From contig CAZAAC010000001.1 of the NCBI GenBank assembly GCA_964483155.1, positions 62,001 through 126,000 on the forward strand: 64,000 nucleotides of DNA. The letters are read 5' to 3'. How positions within the stretch are numbered: the stretch's first letter is position 1; every line of letters begins with the position of its first letter. Shown here piece after piece: positions 7,601 through 17,043 of this stretch. The DNA is from JAAYYM01 sp964483155 (GTDB taxonomy: Bacteria; Bacillota; Clostridia; Lachnospirales; Lachnospiraceae). Made by a program: the position numbers and the translations under genes. The notes under the pieces were generated by a model. It was not told where the DNA came from. It worked only from the letters and a program-made list of their open reading frames with translations, and searched no databases.

Positions 7601-9325
7601 TTAAGCCAGACTCATAACACTATTCCCCAATATATTCAGCTTCTCCTCGGCGTCACTAAGCGAATTTCCTTTGACACCTGTGTAAAACTTAATCTTGGGT
7701 TCTGTTCCTGATGGCCTTGCACAACACCACGAATCATTCTCTAATTCAAAGTACAAAACATTTGAAGAAGGAAGATCAATTTTTGTCTTTATTCCTGTTT
7801 TGATTTCAGTTACTTCTTGTGCTTCATAGTCTATAAAATTTATTACCCTTAGATCCCCAAAATTTTCTGGTGGATTCTTGCGAAGCTTTTCCATAATGGC
7901 CTCTATCTGCTCTGCACCTGTGATTCCTTTTAAGGTAATCGTATTCATTCCTTCTTTATAATAGCCATACTTCTCATAGATTGCTATCATCTGATCCCAT
8001 AATGTATTTCCCTGTTCCATGCAAAATGCAGCTACTTCGCATAAACACATAACCGCTACCACTGCATCTTTATCGCGTGCATGCGTTCCTGCAAGGCATC
8101 CATAGCTCTCTTCAAAACCAAATACATATTCATATGTATGGTTTTGCTCAAATAATTTTATCTGTTCACCAATATATTTGAATCCTGTCAAGACTTCAAA
8201 TAATTTAACTTGATATTCCTCTGCGATTTTATCTACCATATTCGTTGTCACAATGGTTTTTACAAGAGCCGCATTATCTGGTAATGTTCCATTCAGTTTT
8301 CTCTCTCTTAATATATACTCTGCAATGAGTGCTCCAGACATATTACCAGTAAATGGGATATAGCTACCTGTCTTTGCATCTTTTACATAGATACCCAGAC
8401 GATCTGCATCTGGATCTGTCGCAAGTACAATATCTGCATCCTTTTCCTTTGCTAACTGCAAGGCCAATGCAAACGCTGCCGGATCCTCTGGATTTGGATA
8501 AGCAAGCGTTGTAAACGCGGGATCAGGCAACTCCTGTTCTGGCACAACAAATACATGTTTGAAACCTAATTCTGCAAGTATCCGACGAACCGGTAAATTT
8601 CCAGCTCCATGAAACGGTGTATAGACTATTTTAATTTTATCTGCTGCTTTTTTAATCACTTCTGGATGAATAATCAATTTTTTTAGCTCTGCCATATAAG
8701 CATCGTCAATCGGTTCACCAATCACATTATATAGCCGTTTTGCGATTGCTTCTTCCTTGCCCATGATTTTAACAGTATTATAATCCGTCACATTACTCAC
8801 TTCCCTAATAATGTCTGTATCTTTTGGTGCCGTAATCTGTGCGCCATCCTCCCAATAAACTTTATATCCATTATATTCAGGTGGATTATGGCTGGCTGTT
8901 ATAACAATTCCTGCCGTACAACCAAGTTCTCTTACTGCAAAAGATAATTCCGGTGTAGGGCGAAGCGCATCAAATACATATGCCTTTATCCCATTTGCCG
9001 CAAGACAAAGAGCAGCCTCGTCCGCAAATTCAGGAGACATATTTCTAGAATCATATGCAATTGCAACTCCTTTTTTTGAAGCATTTTGCTTAATAATATA
9101 GTTTGCAAGTCCCTGCGTTGATTTTCTAATTGTATAAAGATTGATACGATTCGTTCCTGCACCGATTATACCGCGCAGTCCTCCTGTACCAAACTCCAGT
9201 TCCTTATAAAATCTGTCTTGAATCTCTGCATCATTATCTCTAATTTCATTCAATTCACGTTTCGTGGCTTTATCAAAATAATCCTCTTCTAACCAAAATT
9301 CATATCGTTTTCTGTAATCCATCAT
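7601..9325 (-). CDS. pgcA: Phosphoglucomutase/phosphomannomutase (alpha-D-phosphohexomutase)
   Basis: The 574-residue enzyme interconverts glucose 6-phosphate and glucose 1-phosphate (possibly also the mannose forms) in the cytoplasm, feeding the dTDP- and UDP-sugar routes of this locus. The phosphoserine loop TASHNPPEYNG lies near residue 140, the magnesium loop DPDADR near 304, the sugar-binding GFEESYG near 403 and the phosphate-binding RPSGTEPKIKFY near 540, all intact. The length is that of the Firmicute PgcA type. The start at 9325 is fixed by AAGGAGGAAGCG just before it; an upstream ATG at 9382 would overlap the previous gene and lacks such a site. Confidence 0.95.
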   Translation of the reverse strand: MMDYRKRYEFWLEEDYFDKATKRELNEIRDNDAEIQDRFYKELEFGTGGLRGIIGAGTNRINLYTIRKSTQGLANYIIKQNASKKGVAIAYDSRNMSPEFADEAALCLAANGIKAYVFDALRPTPELSFAVRELGCTAGIVITASHNPPEYNGYKVYWEDGAQITAPKDTDIIREVSNVTDYNTVKIMGKEEAIAKRLYNVIGEPIDDAYMAELKKLIIHPEVIKKAADKIKIVYTPFHGAGNLPVRRILAELGFKHVFVVPEQELPDPAFTTLAYPNPEDPAAFALALQLAKEKDADIVLATDPDADRLGIYVKDAKTGSYIPFTGNMSGALIAEYILRERKLNGTLPDNAALVKTIVTTNMVDKIAEEYQVKLFEVLTGFKYIGEQIKLFEQNHTYEYVFGFEESYGCLAGTHARDKDAVVAVMCLCEVAAFCMEQGNTLWDQMIAIYEKYGYYKEGMNTITLKGITGAEQIEAIMEKLRKNPPENFGDLRVINFIDYEAQEVTEIKTGIKTKIDLPSSNVLYFELENDSWCCARPSGTEPKIKFYTGVKGNSLSDAEEKLNILGNSVMSLA

Positions 9326-9378
9326 CGCTTCCTCCTTGCAAAATATGAAATCAACACCAAAGTTCACTTCTATAAAAC

Positions 9379-11427
9379 TCAAACCAAGTTTTTTCCATCA
9401 TTACCCCTTAAGACATAATTGCTATAGTCAAGTGAAAAATTAGGGTTATAGTAAGGATCACCCGCCTCAATAACATCTTTCCATTTTTGGCGGAAGAGTT
9501 CTGCTTCTGCATTGTAACGCTTGGCATTTATTGTGCTGACATCTTCCAAATCAAGTCCTCTTGATCTCGATTCATAGTGGAATAATTCAGCAAATGGCGT
9601 AAATACATTTAATAATCCCTTTTCACGAATACGTAAGCAGTAATCCACATCATTTAGTGCTACTGCAAATTCCTCAGAAAGACCATGCAACTCATCAAAA
9701 AGCGCTTTAGATGTCATCATGCAGGCACCTGTTACTGCTGATACATTCTGTGCATAGCAAAGACGTCCCATATAACCAAGATTCTCTTTTTCCATTTTAT
9801 AATGGGTATGCCCAGCTGTACGATGTGCACCAAGCCCAATAACAATCCCCGCGTGCTGTATGGAATAGTCTTCATAATAGAGCATACAACCAACTGCTCC
9901 GACATCCTGACGTTGCGCATACATCAAAAGCTCTTCTATCCAGTTACGTGTGATTACTTCTGTATCATTGTTTAAAAGAATCAAATACTCACCTGACGCA
10001 TAGCTAGCACCATAATTAATGATTGTAGCATAATTAAAATTTCCATGATAAGTAACCACTTGAACAGCCGGATGTTTTTGATACTCTCTATAGCACGCAA
10101 ACGTTTCTTCTGCAGTGCTGTTATTCTCAATGATAATTATTTCAATATTTTCATAAGAGGATTTTTGCAAAATAGATTCTATACATCTACGCAGGTCCCC
10201 TGCATGATCTTTGTTTGGAATCAGTATTGATATTTTGGGTTTTGCTAATAATTTGTATCTAATCCTAAATATTGTCTCAAAAGCCCTTGAACTCTCAATC
10301 TTAAACCCTTCAAAACCGCATGACTGCAGATGTGCTGTCACAGCACCTTTGGCGGCGTCAATCGCATATGTCTTCGCATTAATGTTTGCTGCAACACTCC
10401 CTGCATGTGAGCGCCAATAATACAATATTTTGGGAATATGACATATCTTCTCAGCCACTGCTACCAAACGTAAAATCATATCATGATCTTGACTCCCATC
10501 ATATTCGCTTCTGAACAATCCCGTTTTTTCTAACAATGATGCCCTAAACACTGAAAAATGACAGATATAATTATTTGCACGCAGATTATCAATTGAAAAA
10601 TCAGGTTTGAAATGAAGTGTAATCATATGATCAATGCTACTACCCTTAAATGTCGTTTCGTCGCAATAAATGTAGTCTGCATCTTCTTCACAGATAACTT
10701 TCATATACTCATACAATGCCGCAGGGTGAAGTAAATCATCATGATCAAACAAGCCAATATATTCTCCCGTAGCCATTTCAAAACAAACATTTGTATTCCC
10801 TGATATTCCCCTGTTTTTCTCAATAGGACGATACTTTATACGAAATTTTTCACTTAAGCCTAATAGAGCTGCATCGACTGCATCTTTATCTGCATACTCT
10901 TTACAGACTTCTTCAACATATGCATGCTCCTTATCTGAACCATCTGCCAAACACAATTCCCAATTCTCATATGTCTGTGCAATGACAGATTCTATCATTT
11001 CACGTAAAAATTTCTCCGGCGTATTGTATAGTGGCACCAAAATACTGAACTTTATATTTTTAGGAAATTTTTCCTCTCTCTGCTTCTGTATTTCATCTGA
11101 AGCAGGCAGGCTTTCTGTCCCATAGCTTCGATACGCCCTTCTTTCAATCATCTTACTCTGTATTTTTCGAATAAAATTCTTCGGGTTTCCATATCGTCTT
11201 ACTCTAATGATAGCATTTTTAGTATGACTCCATACCAATCTAAATGGATAAATACATTTCCATATAAGACTATTGCGCAATTTGTCAAGTTTATATGTTA
11301 AATCCGCACTCTTGGCTTCTGCTGCAACAAGTGCCTCTGTCAATTCAGAATTTTTTACCACTTCTCGCTCATACAAATCTTTATAATACTGATTTAGCTG
11401 TATATCATATTCTTCTTTTTGGTTCAT
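9379..11427 (-). CDS. Tandem-domain family 2 glycosyltransferase
   Basis: This 682-residue protein has two GT-A domains. Residues 1-50 are a helical, Glu/Lys/Leu-rich lead. The first GT2 domain starts near residue 126 (KFSILVPLYNT) and carries the GLFDHDDLLHP metal site. The second starts near 395 (PKISILIPNKDH) and carries LLNNDTEV and GACMMTSK. Double-domain GT2 proteins of this kind polymerise rhamnan or similar O-antigen backbones and work with ABC (Wzm/Wzt) exporters, which lie a few genes upstream. The start follows GGGAG. The 3' end of the preceding gene overlaps its start by 23 bases. Confidence 0.88.
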   Translation of the reverse strand: MNQKEEYDIQLNQYYKDLYEREVVKNSELTEALVAAEAKSADLTYKLDKLRNSLIWKCIYPFRLVWSHTKNAIIRVRRYGNPKNFIRKIQSKMIERRAYRSYGTESLPASDEIQKQREEKFPKNIKFSILVPLYNTPEKFLREMIESVIAQTYENWELCLADGSDKEHAYVEEVCKEYADKDAVDAALLGLSEKFRIKYRPIEKNRGISGNTNVCFEMATGEYIGLFDHDDLLHPAALYEYMKVICEEDADYIYCDETTFKGSSIDHMITLHFKPDFSIDNLRANNYICHFSVFRASLLEKTGLFRSEYDGSQDHDMILRLVAVAEKICHIPKILYYWRSHAGSVAANINAKTYAIDAAKGAVTAHLQSCGFEGFKIESSRAFETIFRIRYKLLAKPKISILIPNKDHAGDLRRCIESILQKSSYENIEIIIIENNSTAEETFACYREYQKHPAVQVVTYHGNFNYATIINYGASYASGEYLILLNNDTEVITRNWIEELLMYAQRQDVGAVGCMLYYEDYSIQHAGIVIGLGAHRTAGHTHYKMEKENLGYMGRLCYAQNVSAVTGACMMTSKALFDELHGLSEEFAVALNDVDYCLRIREKGLLNVFTPFAELFHYESRSRGLDLEDVSTINAKRYNAEAELFRQKWKDVIEAGDPYYNPNFSLDYSNYVLRGNDGKNLV

Positions 11428-13423
11428 AATGCTCCCCTATAACAAAATATTTTTGAAATGAAATTTTTGATCTAACCAGCAACGCTGTCTGGTATACTAC
11501 TGACTCATCTATAAGTTCACTTTTTACTTTACATACAAATCCGGCAAGTCCCCCGCTTCTAGCCTCTGGAAATACTTTCATTACATCCGCACGATGTTTG
11601 TCGCTTACTTCTATTTGAAGAACATCCCCCACTGGCGGTATCAAAAGCAAATGCCTTGTAAAATAAACATTGTCTGTTTTCATAAGAAGCGACCATCCTT
11701 CAAAATAGAAATAATCACTGTCTTCGGCCTGTATTCCTCTGATATAATCCTTCCTTTCAAGATTCCACTGCATTTTTTTTGGTGTTGTTTGCCTTGGTAA
11801 TTTTGTTCTGGCGATTACACTATATGCATTTAAATAGGCCCTGCTTTCATAGTCATATTCTACATTTGGACGATAGTCAAGCGTATCTCCAATCAGATTG
11901 ACATTATAAAAAGGGTCTGTTTTTCCAAGCCAACAATGACGTGCATAAAATTTTTCGCGCTCTTCCAATAGACGCACATGCTTGTCCTGATCCCACTGAT
12001 CATAACCCCTGGTCTGCGATTCATAATGATACAGTAAAGTATCATTACATATTACATTATAGTACCCCGCTTCATACAGTGAAACACACAAATCCACATC
12101 ATTGTAACTCACACCCATCTTATCACTAAACCCACCAACTTGAAAGTATTTTTCACGAGAAATCATCATGCATGCACCCGTTACGGCAATCACATTATAA
12201 TTCTTTTTATTTCGCCCGAAATAATAACTATTACTATCCGAAAAGGAGGATAGCTTGTGTGTTGGGCCGCACGTCTGGTTGGTAATCCCTATATGTTGTA
12301 TGATAGTCGTGCCAGGATAAAGAAGTTTCGCTCCAACTGCTCCTACATGTGACATTGTGGCATAACTTAACATTTTATTAATAAACATAGGATCTGATAC
12401 TTCAATATCATCATTCATAAACAACAAGAACTCACCATTTGCAGCTTTCGCACCGATATTACACATCATTGAATAATTAAATTCCATTGGTTGATAGATA
12501 TATTGATATGCTAATTCCCTCGCATATCTTTCAATTTCTCTCTTATTTTCTTCTTTACTGCCGTTATCAACAATTATAATCTCTACTTTATTATATTTAG
12601 ATTTAACATTGATTGATTGTGTGCATAATTTTAAGGAGCTAACATTATCTTTTGATAAAATCACTAGAGAAATCAACGTTTCTTCACCACTTGCACGATT
12701 CCCATTCCTATTTCTTCGTTCAAATGCTGTCTCCTTGATTTTACAAATTTCTTCCTCCTCATTCAAATTGATTATGGAATCAACTGTTATTTTCTCTTCG
12801 CTCATATTTGTATTTTTGTGATATAATATTTGCGGAATATGCAGTACTTTAGGACTATTTTCTGACACCTTAATTAGCATATCATATAAGCGAGCTGCTT
12901 CGCTACCTTCCACCATTATAGGGATATTTTTTACTGCTTCTTTCTTTATGACAAAAAAATTTCCTATGTAAAAAAAAGATAGAAGTGTATCTGGAGACCA
13001 GTCTGGCTTAAAGAAAGGCGTATGACGCATGTTATTCTCAATTAACACACAATCTTCATCAGAATATATTAAATCATAATTTAATATATTCTCAATCGTG
13101 GATAATGCTTCGGGAATAAGCTCTCCAGCACTATTTACATAAGCAATATAATCTCCAGCCATGGAATCAAAATCAAAAATATCAGTCTCTTCTTCTATAT
13201 ATTCGATATTCTGATAGAGCTGATTCCATTTATGATATCCTCCAAATGGTACAACAGTAATAAGTGGGCCACACTTATGCATCCCACTTATCTCTTTTGC
13301 AGAACCATTACTTTCGTTCTCAGTAATCCAAGCCCTATATACCTCTGTCTGCCTCTGCAGTTCATGATTATAAATAGCATGGCATTGATTCTTCTTTTTA
13401 CTCACAAACATATATCTACGCAT
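11405..13423 (-). CDS. Large GT2 protein with one degenerate and one intact GT-A domain
   Basis: The predicted protein has about 672 residues. An intact GT2 domain begins near residue 250 (LISLVILSKDNVSS) with LLFMNDDIEV and AVTGACMMISREK. Before it, residues 50-215 keep the second half of another GT2 domain (IYSDEDCVLI, then FFKPDWSPDTLLSFFYIGNF) but lack its nucleotide-binding first half, and the usual DHDD is replaced by YVNSAGE. The last ~140 residues form a beta-rich module of the kind seen at the end of rhamnan-type transferases. Starts at 13450, 13423 and 13411 are all possible; none has a strong ribosome site. It probably partners the next gene in backbone synthesis. Confidence 0.82.
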   Translation of the reverse strand: MRRYMFVSKKKNQCHAIYNHELQRQTEVYRAWITENESNGSAKEISGMHKCGPLITVVPFGGYHKWNQLYQNIEYIEEETDIFDFDSMAGDYIAYVNSAGELIPEALSTIENILNYDLIYSDEDCVLIENNMRHTPFFKPDWSPDTLLSFFYIGNFFVIKKEAVKNIPIMVEGSEAARLYDMLIKVSENSPKVLHIPQILYHKNTNMSEEKITVDSIINLNEEEEICKIKETAFERRNRNGNRASGEETLISLVILSKDNVSSLKLCTQSINVKSKYNKVEIIIVDNGSKEENKREIERYARELAYQYIYQPMEFNYSMMCNIGAKAANGEFLLFMNDDIEVSDPMFINKMLSYATMSHVGAVGAKLLYPGTTIIQHIGITNQTCGPTHKLSSFSDSNSYYFGRNKKNYNVIAVTGACMMISREKYFQVGGFSDKMGVSYNDVDLCVSLYEAGYYNVICNDTLLYHYESQTRGYDQWDQDKHVRLLEEREKFYARHCWLGKTDPFYNVNLIGDTLDYRPNVEYDYESRAYLNAYSVIARTKLPRQTTPKKMQWNLERKDYIRGIQAEDSDYFYFEGWSLLMKTDNVYFTRHLLLIPPVGDVLQIEVSDKHRADVMKVFPEARSGGLAGFVCKVKSELIDESVVYQTALLVRSKISFQKYFVIGEHYEPKRRI

Positions 13424-15734
13424 CACTTTCTTGATTATAATAATAGTCATCCATAGCTAATCGCCTATTTATTATCTTATATTTTATCAAAATGCGTTCC
13501 AGCAAAGACAATTTCTTTTTATTACGCCTTCTCTTTTCAGCCAACGCTTTTGTTATTTCATCAAAAAATGCCTTTCGAAGCATACCTACTGTATATTCAA
13601 CACGCATGCCTATCGCTTTATGAGGTATCTCTTCTATAATAATCTGTGCGTCGTCCGTATCAAATAGAAACATGGACGGCGTGATTTTTAAACCATTAAC
13701 AATATATCTCTTTACAATTTGTTCACCCTCCTCCATAATTATCGTAATCTTGTTAACTTTCAAGGAACAAGGATATTCCGTTGGATCAATCCTGATTGCA
13801 CGCATCCTTTTTTCCAGCTTAAACTCTATCGTAACTTCTGCAACATTATTTACACCTGCAAATACAGGAATTTTATTTTCTTCACAAAACCCTTCCCCTA
13901 TACTAAAATAGACCTTTGGTGTATGCAAATTACGAAGTAACGACTCGCCTTCAAACATCAGCGCCATATCAACCGTAGCGGATGGCATAATCGCATGCAA
14001 TAACGTCAATGAAGCCTTTTCTCCAATAATATATTGTTGAAAATGCTCTTCCATTTTGCAAAAAGCATCCCTCTCGTTCTGCATTATATTGAACTTCTCA
14101 TATAAATCAATTCCCTGTTTATTAAGGTAATTCCTAAACTTTTTAGATTTCTCATCTCGCAGCAAGTAATACAAGGAACGATAAATTACATACTTTAATG
14201 GTATCTGAAATTCAAATGTCCACTCATAATCAAGTATATTCCATTCAAATTCCTGATTTTCACCTTCTGTAAAAAGAATATTACTAAAAATCAAATCAAA
14301 ATCACACGGACTGCATCCTGCATAATCTTTGCCAAGCGTCCATTTTCCAAAGAATTTCTCAAATTTACCTGTTGCCTGAAATGATTCCTCTTCTTTTGTC
14401 TTGCTAAGTTCATTTACAAACTTTTCAATCATAAAAATCATTTTCTCATATTGTTTATTTTCCTGTAGCATATTCAAATGCTGTTCAAAGTCAGTTCCTA
14501 CAAGATACTGCAATTCAATTCTATCACGTGCTTTTGAAGATCTCCCCGCAATGGCTGGTTCTTCCTCTCCTTTTTGCAGACTTATAATATGATTCGGTTT
14601 AAACAGCAAACCATGAAATTCTGATTTTAACATTTCGAAATGACTTTGCATATTTGCAATATGCTCATTTGCTTTCGCTGTAAGTGCCGCCTTATAGATA
14701 TGACGTCTTCCTTCTTTTACCGTCACATAAGTCATTACTGCGAATTCATCCTTCCGTTCCGATGAATACTTTGCATATATTGTTCTCTCTTTCCATTCCA
14801 CTTCTCCATTAGAAAGTACAACCAAAAATGAATTGGAATAGTGCGGAAACATGCCTTCTCTAATAACCTGATCAAATACTTTTGACTCATTGAATACAAC
14901 TATTCTGTCCGCGTCAAAATTACGAAGATTTGTAGTTAAACTTCCTTCTTTAGGGAGTATTTCGTCAGAATAGATAGTGTGTGCAAGTTTATAATCCGGA
15001 TACGGATAATAGAACTCACTGTTAAAACCACTTTTCTCCGTAATCTCTTCCAAACGCTTTTTTGAAAATGTCCTAACCCCAGATGAATTTGTGTAGCCTT
15101 CTATTCCCTCGTAATATCTACCTGTATGATCTTCTTTACAACCCGCAAAATATTTTAGTCCATATTGATTTTCTATTGCAATAATGATCTTACCGCCTGG
15201 TGCCAGATGCCTGCCAACTCTCTTCAATAATATTTCATGGGGTGATTCTCCTTTAATATAACTTTCTGCATACTCAAAAACACCAATCAAAGTAATGAAG
15301 TCATATTTTTCAGATAAATCCTGCTCAATATCTTCAAAATTTCCAACCAATATTTTAATATTTCCACGATGACGATTTCGTGTTGCATTAATAGTACTTC
15401 TCTTTTTACTAAGCTCAACACAGGTGACATCTTGCGCCATATCAGAAAGCGTTCCCGTAATTGCACCACATCCCGAACCTATTTCAAGAACCTTATGAGA
15501 CTTACAAATTGGCAACCAGCTTACAACGTTTCCCCTGATATGGGATAAGTGATACAGCATAGGCCAAGAACGACTGCCTAAAATTATTCTGTCAAACTCA
15601 GATTCATCATATTTCGCAACAACCTGAAGCAAAGCATCTTCACTGCTTCCCTCACTGTAATAATCTTCATTTGGATACTTTGAATAATCCAGTAATACTT
15701 TTCCAATCTTTTCTTGCCTGTCCGTTAATTCCAT
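13416..15734 (-). CDS. Methyltransferase-kinase fusion, WbdD-like glycan chain terminator candidate
   Basis: The 772-residue protein starts with a class I SAM methyltransferase: LEIGSGCGAITGTL near residue 80, then VTCVELSKKR and FITLIGVFEYAES. Residues ~330-590 have protein-kinase/APH traits: a Lys/Glu-bearing strand-helix stretch around YKAALTAKANEH, the loop DFDLIFSNILF with catalytic Asp and Asn, and ILDYEWTF as the metal-binding Asp. Then comes a beta-rich module and a basic tail. In E. coli WbdD the same order caps a polymannose chain with phosphate and methyl. Wzt with a C-terminal sugar-binding domain and Wzm lie directly upstream, matching that arrangement. GGGAGAG six bases before the ATG at 15734 sets the start. 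Capping is an inference. Confidence 0.78.
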   Translation of the reverse strand: MELTDRQEKIGKVLLDYSKYPNEDYYSEGSSEDALLQVVAKYDESEFDRIILGSRSWPMLYHLSHIRGNVVSWLPICKSHKVLEIGSGCGAITGTLSDMAQDVTCVELSKKRSTINATRNRHRGNIKILVGNFEDIEQDLSEKYDFITLIGVFEYAESYIKGESPHEILLKRVGRHLAPGGKIIIAIENQYGLKYFAGCKEDHTGRYYEGIEGYTNSSGVRTFSKKRLEEITEKSGFNSEFYYPYPDYKLAHTIYSDEILPKEGSLTTNLRNFDADRIVVFNESKVFDQVIREGMFPHYSNSFLVVLSNGEVEWKERTIYAKYSSERKDEFAVMTYVTVKEGRRHIYKAALTAKANEHIANMQSHFEMLKSEFHGLLFKPNHIISLQKGEEEPAIAGRSSKARDRIELQYLVGTDFEQHLNMLQENKQYEKMIFMIEKFVNELSKTKEEESFQATGKFEKFFGKWTLGKDYAGCSPCDFDLIFSNILFTEGENQEFEWNILDYEWTFEFQIPLKYVIYRSLYYLLRDEKSKKFRNYLNKQGIDLYEKFNIMQNERDAFCKMEEHFQQYIIGEKASLTLLHAIMPSATVDMALMFEGESLLRNLHTPKVYFSIGEGFCEENKIPVFAGVNNVAEVTIEFKLEKRMRAIRIDPTEYPCSLKVNKITIIMEEGEQIVKRYIVNGLKITPSMFLFDTDDAQIIIEEIPHKAIGMRVEYTVGMLRKAFFDEITKALAEKRRRNKKKLSLLERILIKYKIINRRLAMDDYYYNQESDA

Positions 15735-15769
15735 TTTATCTCTCCCATAATAAAACATCTGCTATTCCG

Positions 15770-17029
15770 TTATTCGACGCTAACCTCTGCATTCATATCG
15801 TAATATCCGACCGAGTCCTTTGAGGAAATAACAGTCAGATTAAACACATCATACATCCTGTGATATACTGTAAAATTACCTTTTTGATATCCTACACACC
15901 CAAGTGAAATCAAATATTCTCCACCCTGCAAATCCATGCGCTGTGTAAATGTAGCTGTCAAGACCTCGCCATTATCCGGTGTTCCAGTCGCTATCTTCTC
16001 AATCATAGTATTGGTTCCTGTAATTTCAGTCCCCTGCATATTCTTGATCGATACCGCAAATATAGGGTCTTGTATTTTCTCAAAAAAACGAACCTTTACT
16101 TTTATTGTGAATTCTTCGCCTTTAATAATGCTGTTCGTTATATTACCTTCCGCATCCATCGCACAAAAGTCTTCAAATTCAGCTCGTCCACTTCCGTATT
16201 CGTCAAGATTCGGATTCAGTGACATTTGTTCCTTCCATCTTCCTTTACCACTATAGGCGACGCTCTTTCCTACATTCCCTGTCTGACCTAACTGCCCTAC
16301 AAGTACTTTTTTGTACATATCAATAATTTCTTTTGGCTTGCCCTCAGCTATCTTTGCACCTTTTTCCAATAAAATGACTCTATCGCAATATTTGCTGATG
16401 CTAGAAAGATCATGACTCACAAAAATAATTGTTTTTCCCTGCTTTTTAAAATCTTCAAATTTATGATAACACTTGTTCTGAAAAAAAACATCGCCGACAG
16501 AAAGCGCTTCATCTACAATCAAAATCTCAGGATCTATATTGATTGCAACAGCAAAAGCAAGTCTTACAAACATACCACTCGAATACGTTTTGACTTTTTG
16601 ATTTACAAATTCACCAATGTCGGCAAAATCAAGAATGTCCTGTAGCTTTTCCTCTATTTCTTCTTCGGAAAAGCCAATCATTGTTCCATTCAGATAAATA
16701 TTTTCCATACCTGTAAATTCCATATTAAATCCAGCGCCAAGTTCCAACAATGCTGAAATACGACCATCAATCGCAATCTCACCGCTAGTTGGATTTAGTA
16801 CACCAGTAATAATTTTTAAAATAGTTGACTTTCCCGAACCATTTGTTCCAATAATACCAACCGTCTCACCTCTGTCAACTGTCAGACTGACATCACGCAA
16901 TGCAAAATGCTCTCTGAAGTTCGCACGCTTGCCAAACCCGAGTGCTTCTTTGATACGATCTCTATTTCTGTCATATAAATGATACACTTTATTCAGATGT
17001 CTTATTTGAATTGCTGCATCTTTTTCCAT
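15770..17029 (-). CDS. ABC transporter ATPase for polysaccharide export, with C-terminal Wzt domain
   Basis: This 419-residue protein is the nucleotide-binding half of a Wzm/Wzt-type exporter. Walker A is GTNGSGKST near residue 60, the signature YSSGMFVRLAFA near 148 and Walker B ILIVDEALSVGD near 165. Residues ~250-419 form a beta-sandwich matching Wzt_C: GSGRAEFEDFCAMDAEGN, then a KGEEFTIKVKVRF strand and ISLGCVGYQKGN. In O9a-type systems this domain binds the modified non-reducing end of the chain. The permease gene ends 14 bases upstream and the WbdD-like gene follows directly, so exporter and terminator are probably one functional unit. Confidence 0.93.
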   Translation of the reverse strand: MEKDAAIQIRHLNKVYHLYDRNRDRIKEALGFGKRANFREHFALRDVSLTVDRGETVGIIGTNGSGKSTILKIITGVLNPTSGEIAIDGRISALLELGAGFNMEFTGMENIYLNGTMIGFSEEEIEEKLQDILDFADIGEFVNQKVKTYSSGMFVRLAFAVAINIDPEILIVDEALSVGDVFFQNKCYHKFEDFKKQGKTIIFVSHDLSSISKYCDRVILLEKGAKIAEGKPKEIIDMYKKVLVGQLGQTGNVGKSVAYSGKGRWKEQMSLNPNLDEYGSGRAEFEDFCAMDAEGNITNSIIKGEEFTIKVKVRFFEKIQDPIFAVSIKNMQGTEITGTNTMIEKIATGTPDNGEVLTATFTQRMDLQGGEYLISLGCVGYQKGNFTVYHRMYDVFNLTVISSKDSVGYYDMNAEVSVE

Positions 17030-17043
17030 ACTAATCTCCCTAT

